A stretch of 64,000 nucleotides of DNA from an uncultured Muribaculaceae bacterium (GTDB lineage: Bacteria; Bacteroidota; Bacteroidia; Bacteroidales; Muribaculaceae): positions 33,373 through 97,372 of the forward strand of contig CAJTWL010000008.1 of assembly GCA_910579845.1 (NCBI GenBank). The letters are read 5' to 3'. The position numbers and the translations under genes were made by a program. Below the pieces are notes generated by a model. That model was not told where the DNA came from, did no database searches, and was given only the letters and a program-made list of their open reading frames with translations. This document shows positions 56,307 to 64,000 of this stretch, one piece after another (position 1 is the first letter of the stretch; every line of letters starts with the position of its first letter).

Positions 56307-57756
56307 TACAGGGGCGAGCGTATTTAAATCACTTGATTGGGCAACGATTGTAATCTATCTTATTCTGGTTATATTCGGTGCCATAAGCATATATGCCGCC
56401 AGTTACGATTTTGATAATGCTTCATTATTTGATCTCAGTGAATTCTCAGGTAAACAGATTCTATGGATTGGTCTTTCTCTGATAATTGGTACTGGAATAT
56501 TATTGATTGACTACCGGATATTCAAGATTTATGCGTACCCGATATATATATGTGTATTACTTTTGCTGTTACTTACAATTTTTATTGCACCAGACGTCAA
56601 AGGCTCGCATTCCTGGATTGTTATGGGACCGGTCAGTCTACAGCCTGCTGAATTTGGTAAGTTTGCTACGGCTTTGGCACTTGCGAAATTATTCGACTCA
56701 TACAATTTTTCATTAAATGCCAAAATTAGTAATTATTTCAGAGCTCTTATAATTATTTTTCTGCCGGTAATTTTCATTCTCCTGCAAAAAGAAACCGGAA
56801 GTGCATTAGTTTATATTTCTTTAATATTCGTGCTTTATCGGGAAGGAATGAATGGACTGATTCTTTTCTCTATTCTATGTGCAATAGTTTTCTTTGTTAT
56901 TGCTGTAAAATTTGTTGAACCATTAATATTGGGAATTCCGGTTGGAGAATTTATTGTTCTATCTATCATATTACTGATCTACTGTGCGATGTTGCTCTTT
57001 TATTGTAAAGATATGATAGTAGCACGTAATGTAATAATTGGGATAATAGCTTCTGCTATTATTGTCTATATATTGTCTATATTTAATATACAGATCAATG
57101 GCATAGTGTATTTCCTTACTGTATTGGCTGTTTCTGTAGTTTATACGGTAATAGCCATGTTCAGACACAAAATAGATAAATATCTTGTATCAATAGGATT
57201 TGCAATTGTTTCCGTTCTTTTCTTATTTTCAGTCAACTATGTTTTTGGCAATGTTCTCGAGCCTCATCAACAACAGCGAATTAAAGTGGCTCTTGGTATA
57301 GAAGAAAATCTAAGGGGGGCCGGCTACAATGTAAATCAATCCAAGATAGCGATCGGATCTGGTGGCGCTTTTGGAAAAGGATTTCTTAATGGCACACAGA
57401 CAAAACTTAAATATGTTCCAGAGCAACACACAGATTTCATATTTTGCACTATCGGAGAAGAGGAAGGGTTCGTTGGTACAACAACAGTTTTATTGCTGTA
57501 TCTTGCCCTTATTCTTCGGCTGATTCATATAGCAGAACGACAACGTTCACCTTTTGAAAGAGTATATGCATATTGTGTTGTTTCTATTTTGATATTCCAT
57601 TTAGCTATAAATGTCGGAATGGTTATCGGACTTTGTCCTGTAATAGGAATACCACTACCCTTCTTTAGCTATGGCGGAAGTTCATTATGGGGGTTCACAA
57701 TATTATTATTTATTCTGCTAAGGCTTGATGCTTCCAGAAAGGAACGACGGGATTAA
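56287..57756 (+). CDS. rodA: Rod-shape peptidoglycan polymerase RodA
   Basis: A 489-residue SEDS glycosyltransferase, from a GTG inside the end of mrdA. Conserved SEDS parts: GSHSWIVMGPVSLQPAEFGK, VNQSKIAIGSGGAFGKGFLNG, EQHTDFIFCTIGEEEGFVG and GLCPVIGIPLPFFSYGGSS. It is longer than E. coli RodA (370 residues); extra hydrophobic segments lie at about 215-310. Confidence 0.95.
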   Translation: MELRNTDTGASVFKSLDWATIVIYLILVIFGAISIYAASYDFDNASLFDLSEFSGKQILWIGLSLIIGTGILLIDYRIFKIYAYPIYICVLLLLLLTIFIAPDVKGSHSWIVMGPVSLQPAEFGKFATALALAKLFDSYNFSLNAKISNYFRALIIIFLPVIFILLQKETGSALVYISLIFVLYREGMNGLILFSILCAIVFFVIAVKFVEPLILGIPVGEFIVLSIILLIYCAMLLFYCKDMIVARNVIIGIIASAIIVYILSIFNIQINGIVYFLTVLAVSVVYTVIAMFRHKIDKYLVSIGFAIVSVLFLFSVNYVFGNVLEPHQQQRIKVALGIEENLRGAGYNVNQSKIAIGSGGAFGKGFLNGTQTKLKYVPEQHTDFIFCTIGEEEGFVGTTTVLLLYLALILRLIHIAERQRSPFERVYAYCVVSILIFHLAINVGMVIGLCPVIGIPLPFFSYGGSSLWGFTILLFILLRLDASRKERRD

Positions 57757-57777
57757 CAGTAATTAATAGACAATAAG

Positions 57778-59757
57778 ATGATATCAATAAATAATTTAGG
57801 TGTTGAATTTTCTGCCAAGCCTCTGTTTGAAGATATTAGTTTTGTAATTAATAAAACTGATAAGATGGCACTTGTAGGCAAGAATGGAGCAGGGAAATCG
57901 ACTTTATTGAAAATTTTGGCAGGTGAGCAATCCCCTACAAGAGGCTCAATATCCAAGCCCAATGAAGTGACTGTCGGATACCTTCCCCAGCAGATGAAGC
58001 TTGCCGACTCAACGACTCTGATTGAAGAAACGAAAAAAGCTTTTAATGATATTCTTTCTATAAATGAAGAGATAAATACTATTACTCAGAAGTTAGGTCA
58101 GACAGATGATTATGAGTCGCAAGAATATTTGGGTCTATTAAGTCGTCTTGACTATCTGAATGAGCGTTCAGCAATAGAAGGGGCTAACAATGTTGATGCT
58201 GAAATTGAAAGGACGCTGACAGGTCTTGGATTCAGCAGAGATGACTTCAACAGACCCACATCTGAATTTTCAGGAGGATGGCGAATGAGAATAGAATTGG
58301 CAAAGATACTATTACGCCGACCGGATGTCCTTCTTCTTGATGAGCCTACCAATCATCTTGATATAGAGTCTATCCAATGGCTTGAAACGTTTCTGCTGAC
58401 AAAGGCGAAGGCTGTTGTATTGGTCAGTCACGACAGAGCGTTTCTTGATAATGTGACCAAACGTACTTTGGAAATATCCTGTGGCAAAGCGTATGATTAC
58501 AAGGTGAATTATTCCAATTTTGTTGAACTTAGGAAGGAACGCGTCGAACAGCAGATACGCGCATACGAAAATCAGCAAAAGCAGATTGCCGATATTGAGG
58601 ATTTTATCGAACGATTTAGATATAAGGCGACTAAAGCTGTACAAGTTCAAAGTAGAATCAAGCAACTTGAAAAGATTGTGCCGATCGAAGTTGATGAAGT
58701 AGACAGATCTCATCTCCGTCTAAAATTTCCTCCTGCACCTCGTTCCGGAGACTTCCCGTTAATTGTAGAGAATGTAAGAAAATGCTATGGCGAGCATGAA
58801 ATTTTCTCAAATGTTGCGTTTACGTTACGCAGGGGTGACAAAGTGGCATTTGTCGGAAAAAACGGAGAGGGGAAATCAACATTGGTAAAGTGCATCATGG
58901 AGCAGATTCCATATGAAGGACATTTAAAAATAGGACACAATGTCAAAATTGGATATTTTGCACAGAATCAAGCCCAATTACTTGATGAGAATCTGACTGT
59001 GTTTGAGACAATAGATAATGTCGCTACAGGTGATATGCGAACCAAAGTGCGTGATTTATTAGGTGCTTTTATGTTTGGAGGGGAAGATATCGATAAAAAA
59101 GTAAAAGTCCTTTCCGGAGGTGAAAAGACCCGTCTTGCAATGATAAGACTTCTTCTCGAACCTGTAAATCTGTTAATTCTTGACGAGCCTACAAATCATC
59201 TTGATATAAAAACAAAGGATATTCTTAAGGAGGCAATAAGAGATTTTGATGGAACGGTTGTCGTTGTTAGCCATGACAGGTATTTTCTTGATGGACTTGT
59301 GAGTAAAGTCTATGAATTCGGAGAAGGCAAAGTACGTGAAAATTTAGGGGGGATTTATGATTTTCTGAGGAGGAAGCAGATAAATTCCCTATCAGAACTT
59401 AATATCCGAAATAACAGCGCATCCCAGAAATCCGACAACTTAAGAAAAAATGATTTAAAAAAATCTGTAGATCCGACACCTGAATCACAAATAATTCCTG
59501 TCAAGCTAAGTTACGCAGAACAGAAAGAGAGACAAAAGATGTTATCACGAGCTGAAAAAAATGTAAAGAAAGCAGAAGATACAATCGCGGAACTTGAAGT
59601 AAAGCAGGCTTTATATGAAGAAAAAATTGCATCAGGCGATGCTTCTGCGGATACATTGAATGAGTATTCAAAAATTTCAAAAAATCTTGAGAATGCAATG
59701 TCCGTATGGGAACTTGCGCAAACAGAGCTTGATGACATATTGACTAAATATAATTGA
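57778..59757 (+). CDS. ABC-F family ATPase
   Basis: A 659-residue soluble ABC-F protein: two ATPase cassettes and no membrane domain. Walker A loops are GKNGAGKSTLLKIL and GKNGEGKSTLVKCI; signatures FSGGWRMRIELAK and LSGGEKTRLAMIR; both Walker B boxes read LDEPTNHLD. A charged linker joins the halves, and the C-terminal ~100 residues are coiled coil. Members act on ribosomes (energy-dependent translation throttle, Uup). It is closest in layout to the Uup/YheS groups; a resistance role is not indicated. Confidence 0.9.
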   Translation: MISINNLGVEFSAKPLFEDISFVINKTDKMALVGKNGAGKSTLLKILAGEQSPTRGSISKPNEVTVGYLPQQMKLADSTTLIEETKKAFNDILSINEEINTITQKLGQTDDYESQEYLGLLSRLDYLNERSAIEGANNVDAEIERTLTGLGFSRDDFNRPTSEFSGGWRMRIELAKILLRRPDVLLLDEPTNHLDIESIQWLETFLLTKAKAVVLVSHDRAFLDNVTKRTLEISCGKAYDYKVNYSNFVELRKERVEQQIRAYENQQKQIADIEDFIERFRYKATKAVQVQSRIKQLEKIVPIEVDEVDRSHLRLKFPPAPRSGDFPLIVENVRKCYGEHEIFSNVAFTLRRGDKVAFVGKNGEGKSTLVKCIMEQIPYEGHLKIGHNVKIGYFAQNQAQLLDENLTVFETIDNVATGDMRTKVRDLLGAFMFGGEDIDKKVKVLSGGEKTRLAMIRLLLEPVNLLILDEPTNHLDIKTKDILKEAIRDFDGTVVVVSHDRYFLDGLVSKVYEFGEGKVRENLGGIYDFLRRKQINSLSELNIRNNSASQKSDNLRKNDLKKSVDPTPESQIIPVKLSYAEQKERQKMLSRAEKNVKKAEDTIAELEVKQALYEEKIASGDASADTLNEYSKISKNLENAMSVWELAQTELDDILTKYN

Positions 59758-59844
59758 TTTTCTAAATCAAAAGACTTATAACTGGTATTATATTTAATAA
59801 CACAAATGAATAATTATAATTATTATCAAACATATTTTGATACA

Positions 59845-61881
59845 ATGAATTTAAAAACATTATTTTTATGTGCAGCTGTTGGCTCTCAGACCATGCTTTC
59901 TGCACAAGCATCGGAGAAACTCGGAATTGAAAGAGCGAATCTTAATGAAAATGTTAAACCTTCTGACAACTTTTATCAATACGCTTGTGGCGGCTGGATG
60001 GCCAACAATCCTTTGAAAGCTGAATATTCCCGTTATGGGACATTTGATGAATTGCGGGAGAATGCCAGAACCCAATTGAAAGATCTAATACTAAATCTTT
60101 CAAATGATCCTCAATCCAAAATAAAAGGGACAAATGCTCAGAAGGTGAGTGATCTTTATGCGCTTGGGATGGACAGTGTACGTCTTAACAAGGAAGGTGC
60201 GACTCCGATTATGCCTGCTGTCAAGAAAATATTTAATATGAAACCTCAAGAATTTTCTGAAATTCTTGCCTGGCAGCATAATGGACTTGGCAGTTCTTTC
60301 TTTGGCACCGGAGTTGGTGCAGATGCAAAGAATGCTGATATGAACATAATGCATATCGGAGAGGCTGGTCTCGGCCTTGGGGATAGAGATTATTATCTTG
60401 AGAAAAATGAGCGCAACGATAAAATCCTTGCCGCATATCAAAGATATGTAAAGGAGCTCATGAGACTTTGCGGGTTTGATGCTAAAAGTCAGCAAAGAAT
60501 CTGGGACAATGTAATTGCCATTGAAACTGAAATGGCTAAAAATAAAAAGACACGAGAAGAAAAACGGGATCCCCAAGGTCGCTATAACTTGCGGTCTATG
60601 GAGCAGATTAAAAAAGATTATCCGAATATAGAATGGGATGTCTATTTCAATAATCTGGGAGTGAAGAATCTTGATAAGGCTAATGTTTCTTCTCTCAAAT
60701 ATATGGATTTTATTAACAATTATCTCTCGTCTCTTACAGAACAGCAGAAAAAAGATTACATGATCTTTGATATTGTCAGCAATGCGTCAAATCTTCTTGG
60801 AGATGCTTTTGAAACGGCCAACTTTGACATGTTCAGTCGTGTAATGTCAGGTATTGAGGAAATGGAGCCTCGTTGGAAGCGTGTAATGACGATTCCCAAT
60901 TCCATGTTTGGCGAAGCGGTCGGAGAATTATATGTAAAGAAATATTTCCCTGAGGAGAACAAGATGTATATGAAACAGCTTGTAGAGAACCTACGTAAAG
61001 CACTTGGAAAACATATTGATAATCTGACATGGATGTCAGATGAGACTAAGGCCAAGGCTCATGAGAAACTTTCTACATTTACAGTTAAAATTGGTTATCC
61101 AGATAAATGGAAAGACTATTCCGGCATTCAAATAGACCCGTCAAAGAGTTACTGTGAGAATGTCAGTGAAGCATCCAAATGGTATGCTCAAGACAATTAT
61201 AGCAAAGTTGGAAAGCCGGTTGATAAAGAAGAATGGCATATGACTCCACAGACTGTAAATGCCTATTATAATCCTACGACTAATGAAATCTGTTTCCCGG
61301 CCGGCATTCTGCAAGCTCCGTATTTTGATCTGTCTGCTGATGATGCACAGAATTATGGAGCGATTGGCGTAGTGATAGGACACGAGATGACTCATGGATT
61401 TGATGATTCAGGACGTCAGTTTGATAAATATGGCAATATGTCAGATTGGTGGACAGCAGAAGATGCTGATAAGTTCAAAAGTCTAGCCGATAAACTTGTC
61501 GCCCAGTTTGATGCTGTAGAAGTGGCTCCGGGTGTTCATGCCAATGGTCGATTTACATTGGGTGAAAATATAGCAGATCAAGGAGGACTAAGAGTTGCAC
61601 TAACCGCATATCTTGATTCTATGAAGGAGAATGGGAAAGAAATGAAAGAGATTGATGGCTTCTCCCCTATCCAACGTTTTTATCTCGCTTATGCAAATGT
61701 ATGGGCAAATAACATAAGAGACGAAGAGGTCCTGTCCCGCACCAAAACTGATCCCCATTCATTAGGAGAAAACAGAGTGAATGTTTCTCTAAGAAATTTG
61801 CAGCCGTTCTTTGATGCTTTTGGCATTACAGCCGGTGATGCAATGTATCGACCTACCGAAGAGAGAGTAATAATATGGTAA
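59845..61881 (+). CDS. pepO: M13 family metalloendopeptidase (PepO/neprilysin type)
   Basis: A 678-residue zinc protease from the ATG at 59845, which puts the signal peptide (LKTLFLCAAVGSQTMLSAQA) at the N-terminus. Zinc motif HEMTH (H513, E514, H517), third ligand in ENIADQGG, and substrate residues in VNAYYNPTTNEICFPAGIL. It cuts small peptides in the periplasm or at the outer surface. Full M13 length, one domain. Confidence 0.9.
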   Translation: MNLKTLFLCAAVGSQTMLSAQASEKLGIERANLNENVKPSDNFYQYACGGWMANNPLKAEYSRYGTFDELRENARTQLKDLILNLSNDPQSKIKGTNAQKVSDLYALGMDSVRLNKEGATPIMPAVKKIFNMKPQEFSEILAWQHNGLGSSFFGTGVGADAKNADMNIMHIGEAGLGLGDRDYYLEKNERNDKILAAYQRYVKELMRLCGFDAKSQQRIWDNVIAIETEMAKNKKTREEKRDPQGRYNLRSMEQIKKDYPNIEWDVYFNNLGVKNLDKANVSSLKYMDFINNYLSSLTEQQKKDYMIFDIVSNASNLLGDAFETANFDMFSRVMSGIEEMEPRWKRVMTIPNSMFGEAVGELYVKKYFPEENKMYMKQLVENLRKALGKHIDNLTWMSDETKAKAHEKLSTFTVKIGYPDKWKDYSGIQIDPSKSYCENVSEASKWYAQDNYSKVGKPVDKEEWHMTPQTVNAYYNPTTNEICFPAGILQAPYFDLSADDAQNYGAIGVVIGHEMTHGFDDSGRQFDKYGNMSDWWTAEDADKFKSLADKLVAQFDAVEVAPGVHANGRFTLGENIADQGGLRVALTAYLDSMKENGKEMKEIDGFSPIQRFYLAYANVWANNIRDEEVLSRTKTDPHSLGENRVNVSLRNLQPFFDAFGITAGDAMYRPTEERVIIW

Positions 61882-61923
61882 TAGGTAATTGATAAGATTT
61901 AACACTCTCATTTCTGGATTGAT

Positions 61924-62670
61924 ATGTTTGGTCTGATAGGGTTCCCGCTTAGTCATTCCTTCTCAAAGGAATATTTTCAGAAAAAGTTTAAGAATCATCA
62001 GATTGATGAGGAATATGAACTGTTTCCAATTAGAGAAATTAATGACATCTGCATATTGCTTAATAAGAATATCAAAAAACTCAGAGGACTGAATGTCACA
62101 ATACCATACAAAGAGAGTGTCCTGAAATATCTGACTGATATCGATAGTGATGCCAAAGCTATAGGGGCAGTCAATGTCATAAAGATCTGTGAAAAGGACG
62201 GAATCCCTGTTTTGATCGGATATAATACCGATTGGAAGGGATTCCTTTCCTCGTTATTACCGCTGCTAAACGGGAAGTCAATCAGTAATGCTCTTATATT
62301 GGGTACCGGAGGCGCATCAAAAGCAATTGCCTATGCGTTGAGAAAAATCGGAATAAAGTGCTCATTTGTGTCACGGAGTATTGACAAAGGAGATTATTCT
62401 TATAACAACTTAGATAATAAGGCTATAGCAAGTCATCAACTTATAGTCAATACAACCCCGTTGGGTACATTCCCCAATGTCAGCACTTGTCCGGATATTC
62501 CATATGAAGCAATCTCTCGAAATCATATATGCTATGATCTTGTATATAATCCGGAGCAGACTGAATTTCTAAGAAAATGTGAAGCTAATGGAGCTACTGT
62601 AAAAAATGGGTTGGAAATGCTTTATAATCAGGCTGATCTTGCATGGGAAATCTGGATAGACAGAGTGTGA
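61924..62670 (+). CDS. aroE: Shikimate dehydrogenase
   Basis: A 248-residue enzyme reducing 3-dehydroshikimate with NADPH. It begins MFGLIGFPLSHSFSKEYF; LNVTIPYKESV holds the catalytic lysine, GAVNVIK and NTDWKGF the substrate side, GTGGASKAIAYALR the dinucleotide loop, and NTTPLGTFPNV follows. Its end overlaps the comEC fragment by 28 bases. Confidence 0.95.
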   Translation: MFGLIGFPLSHSFSKEYFQKKFKNHQIDEEYELFPIREINDICILLNKNIKKLRGLNVTIPYKESVLKYLTDIDSDAKAIGAVNVIKICEKDGIPVLIGYNTDWKGFLSSLLPLLNGKSISNALILGTGGASKAIAYALRKIGIKCSFVSRSIDKGDYSYNNLDNKAIASHQLIVNTTPLGTFPNVSTCPDIPYEAISRNHICYDLVYNPEQTEFLRKCEANGATVKNGLEMLYNQADLAWEIWIDRV

Positions 62671-62850
62671 TAAAAAATATTCCTCTTTTAATTCCGGCGT
62701 TATCTCTTACGATCGGTGTTCTTTTGTGCCCTGATAGCCTTTCCGGATTTAATCCGACACCTATATATTGGGGTACAACAGCATTTATTCTGGCATCATT
62801 ATTGTATCTTGTTATCTCAAATAATTCACTTAACATATATATAATCGCGA
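62643..62850 (+). pseudogene. comEC: 5' fragment of comEC cut by a mobile element
   Basis: The frame opening at ATG 62643 gives about 68 host residues, including PLLIPALSLTIGVLLCPDSL and TAFILASLLYLVIS, two membrane helices that look like the N-terminus of Bacteroidota ComEC/Rec2 DNA-uptake channels. After LNIYII the frame runs into Lys/Ser-rich non-homologous sequence and stops at 62948. A complete ComEC is about 650-800 residues, so the gene is interrupted and the rest should lie beyond the element. The N-terminal family call is tentative, because that region is poorly conserved. Confidence 0.6.
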
Positions 62851-62933
62851 AAACGAAACGTGCATCTTTCCAAAACGAAACGAGCAAATCTTCTCTTTTT
62901 TCGCTTCCTTTTTTCTCCGGTCGTTTCGACCGC
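62850..62933. repeat. CGAAACG repeats at the junction: possible transposase-binding sites
   Basis: AAAACGAAACG(T/A)GCA occurs at 62850-62864 and again at 62872-62886, a spacing of exactly 22 bases (two helix turns). The inverted core CGTTTCG appears within GGTCGTTTCGACC around 62919-62931. Transposable phages of the Mu type carry several such sites at each end. Confidence 0.5.
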
Positions 62934-62948
62934 TTAAACACCAGTTAA

Positions 62949-62989
62949 AAGCCGATTTCAAGCCGCTTAAACAGGCTTAAAATCGGCTT
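62949..62989 (-). terminator. Terminator of the element's outward operon
   Basis: AAGCCGATTTCAAGCC (62949-62964) pairs with GGCTTAAAATCGGCTT (62974-62989), with one mismatch and a 9-base loop. On the minus strand TTTTAACT follows, 37 bases after the stop of the thymidylate-synthase-like gene. Confidence 0.7.
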
Positions 62990-63026
62990 CGCTTTTATTC
63001 TCGCTGCTTCTGTCGTCGTTCCTGGC

Positions 63027-63671
63027 TCAAACGTTCAGGTCGAATTTCACCGCTTCATTTCCGGCCAGAAGTTCGCGTGTTCTCTCGATGTTGTTCTCGT
63101 AGATGTGAACGTTTCCGAGGTTCAGAGTGATAGACTTTAACGGCGCATCGATTTGTCGGGCTATCAAATACAAATGGTAAATGTCAGCAGGCAAACCCAA
63201 ATTCGCGTCGCTGCTTCTCTGATAGGCCGACAAAACTAATTCGCCGTCCTCGAGCTGAAACTGAATGAGGCTCAAACATGGTGCTTGGTTTGTTTCCGCT
63301 CCTGTCGAGCCTAAGAACAGCACGTAATTCTTGCTGCTCCGTTTCTCCCGGTTGATCTGCTCTATCAAAGCCGGCAACTTTTCAAAATATGTCGGATAAC
63401 TGTTAATGAGGATTTGCCCGCAATAATCCCACCAGTTTATCCCGGCTTCTCTGTACTTTGTCAGATCTCTTTCTCCGGCCATGAACAGGCTTAACTCGTT
63501 GCGCAGCTTCTTGCGTGCGATATTGTGACCCTCGAATATCTCCAACAGGTCGTAAGGCGACAAACTCAGCCGCTCGTTAAGCAGGTAGATAATGTCTCCC
63601 TTTTTATTGCGCTGTCGCTTTCCCTGGCGCAATATTTTGTCTAAGACGGCATAATACTTATTTCGTGTCAT
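63027..63671 (-). CDS. Thymidylate-synthase-fold protein, candidate dCMP (hydroxy)methylase
   Basis: A 214-residue protein from ATG 63669-63671. Against E. coli ThyA (264 residues) it aligns from the first helix (YYAVLDKILRQGKRQRNKKG) through LRNELSLFMAGERDLTKY and INWWDYC to the active site. Visible: E59, the nucleophile C132 (NQAPCLSLIQF), R152 and D155 (AYQRSSD), LGLP, and H189/Y191 (GNVHIYENN). The uracil-selecting Asn177 of ThyA is D163 here (LGLPADIY), as in dCMP hydroxymethylase. The ThyA Arg21 and His147 equivalents, part of the Arg126/127 pair and the last ~40 residues are absent, so it is divergent. It overlaps the upstream gene by 14 bases. An inactive or DNA-binding derivative is possible. 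Confidence 0.7.
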   Translation of the reverse strand: MTRNKYYAVLDKILRQGKRQRNKKGDIIYLLNERLSLSPYDLLEIFEGHNIARKKLRNELSLFMAGERDLTKYREAGINWWDYCGQILINSYPTYFEKLPALIEQINREKRSSKNYVLFLGSTGAETNQAPCLSLIQFQLEDGELVLSAYQRSSDANLGLPADIYHLYLIARQIDAPLKSITLNLGNVHIYENNIERTRELLAGNEAVKFDLNV

Positions 63672-63966
63672 TCGGCGCAAATTTAGGCCGTTTCTGTGAG
63701 TTTCCGGGCGTTTCTCCGGCTACTGTTGCTGAAACGCTTTTGCAGTCTCCTGCCAGACGCTTGACAACATCGTAAACCGTCCGTTCGCTCAGCCCGTATC
63801 TGTCGGCAAGGCAAGCGACGATATAACACACTTTTTCGCCATGGTTCCGCGCCTCTGTGTAGTCCTCGAACATACGCAGATATTTGTGATCACTCGGCTT
63901 TATCCCGGCTTTTTCCAGCGTTTCAATAACTCCACCGCATAATTTCAATGCTTCGTACACTGTCAT
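63658..63966 (-). CDS. Small HTH protein of the mobile element, Mor-like
   Basis: A 102-residue protein. The first half is helical (VYEALKLCGGVIETLEKAG); the middle has a helix-turn-helix, VCYIVACLADRYGLSERTVYDVVKRL; the tail is Ser/Pro-rich and disordered. The position of the HTH resembles that in Mor/C activators of Mu-like phages, which suits the suspected element type, but similarity is limited to the HTH. It precedes and overlaps the thymidylate-synthase-like gene, so both belong to one operon. Confidence 0.5.
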   Translation of the reverse strand: MTVYEALKLCGGVIETLEKAGIKPSDHKYLRMFEDYTEARNHGEKVCYIVACLADRYGLSERTVYDVVKRLAGDCKSVSATVAGETPGNSQKRPKFAPNDTK

Positions 63967-64000
63967 TCAGCATTTTTTCGTAATTTTGCAACTCCTACGA

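Larger units (their letters stand above)
62850..64000. mobile_element. One end of an integrated, probably Mu-like element
   Basis: Host reading stops inside comEC at about 62850. From there base composition shifts to clearly higher G+C, repeats appear, and two leftward overlapping genes run to the window edge. The end repeats, a Mor-like HTH protein and insertion inside a coding gene fit a transposable phage or related transposon. The other end and the transposase are outside the window, so the class is a hypothesis. Confidence 0.55.

Noticed and set aside
57778..59757. Antibiotic-resistance ABC-F
   Set aside because: It sits among housekeeping cell-wall genes, lacks mobile context, and has a long C-terminal coiled coil as in Uup-type proteins.
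62851..62948. C-terminal part of the comEC frame as native protein
   Set aside because: The residues after about 62850 are Lys/Ser-rich and come from element-end repeats, not a ComEC sequence.
1..64000. CRISPR arrays, rRNA, tRNA or IS elements
   Set aside because: Searched by eye in the intergenic regions; no regular spacer-repeat series, tRNA-like arm pattern or transposase frame was found. A covariance-model scan would be needed to be certain.

Overview
The window looks like a chromosomal segment of a gut-type Bacteroidales bacterium; Muribaculaceae is my tentative family guess. The evidence is low G+C, many ATGA or 1-2 base gene junctions with no clear Shine-Dalgarno sites, several promoters of the Bacteroidota form TTTG-N19/20-TAnnTTTG (before udk and gyrA, and -7 boxes before prs, nadE, clpC, mreB and egsA), and a gene set typical of the order (menDBCE, gyrA followed by a TPR protein, mreBCD-mrdA-rodA, an egsA/glpT pair).

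Layout. (1) About 1-7490 is one end of a prophage: a leftward early operon (excisionase-like wHTH, ERF annealing protein, PD-(D/E)XK nuclease, DUF3127-like ssDNA-binding protein, NinB-like protein, DEAD/DEAH helicase, HNH homing endonuclease, VRR-NUC nuclease, replication initiator) facing a rightward repressor plus a Cys-rich protein. No integrase is visible. (2) 7.5-23.6 kb is mostly leftward host genes: glpT/egsA, an acyltransferase-nitrilase operon, prs, a cytoplasmic GH13 amylase, a patatin, trxB-comEB-ctpA-fau and ftsK-lolA. (3) 23.6-28.6 kb is rightward: a small membrane protein, dxs, trkA, trkH. (4) 28.7-32.2 kb is leftward: udk-lptB-CPBP protease-holA. (5) 32.3-43.7 kb is a long rightward run: nadE, sua5-like, sugar-phosphate transferase, Cl- channel, fmt, menDBCE. 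(6) 43.9-47.4 kb is leftward: a duplicated-domain secreted protein and clpC. (7) 47.8-62.7 kb is rightward: gyrA, TPR protein, mreBCD, mrdA, rodA, ABC-F, pepO, aroE and the first part of comEC. (8) From about 62.85 kb to the end is a second mobile element that interrupts comEC.

The most interesting observation is in the second element. Its last gene before the junction is a short thymidylate-synthase-fold protein. It keeps the catalytic Cys and the QRS..LGLP core, but the Asn that selects dUMP is Asp, the residue found in dCMP hydroxymethylases and in engineered dCMP-methylating TS. With an overlapping HTH-like gene, and with 22-base-spaced CGAAACG repeats at the junction, this suggests a transposable, Mu-like element that may make a modified cytosine nucleotide. 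The nucleotide role is inferred from residues only.

How the genes work together: most host genes are housekeeping functions of envelope growth (mre/rod, lptB, lolA, sugar transferase), menaquinone and isoprenoid synthesis, nucleotide and NAD supply, potassium/chloride homeostasis and protein quality control. The accessory biology is at the two ends. I saw no CRISPR array, rRNA, tRNA or IS element.
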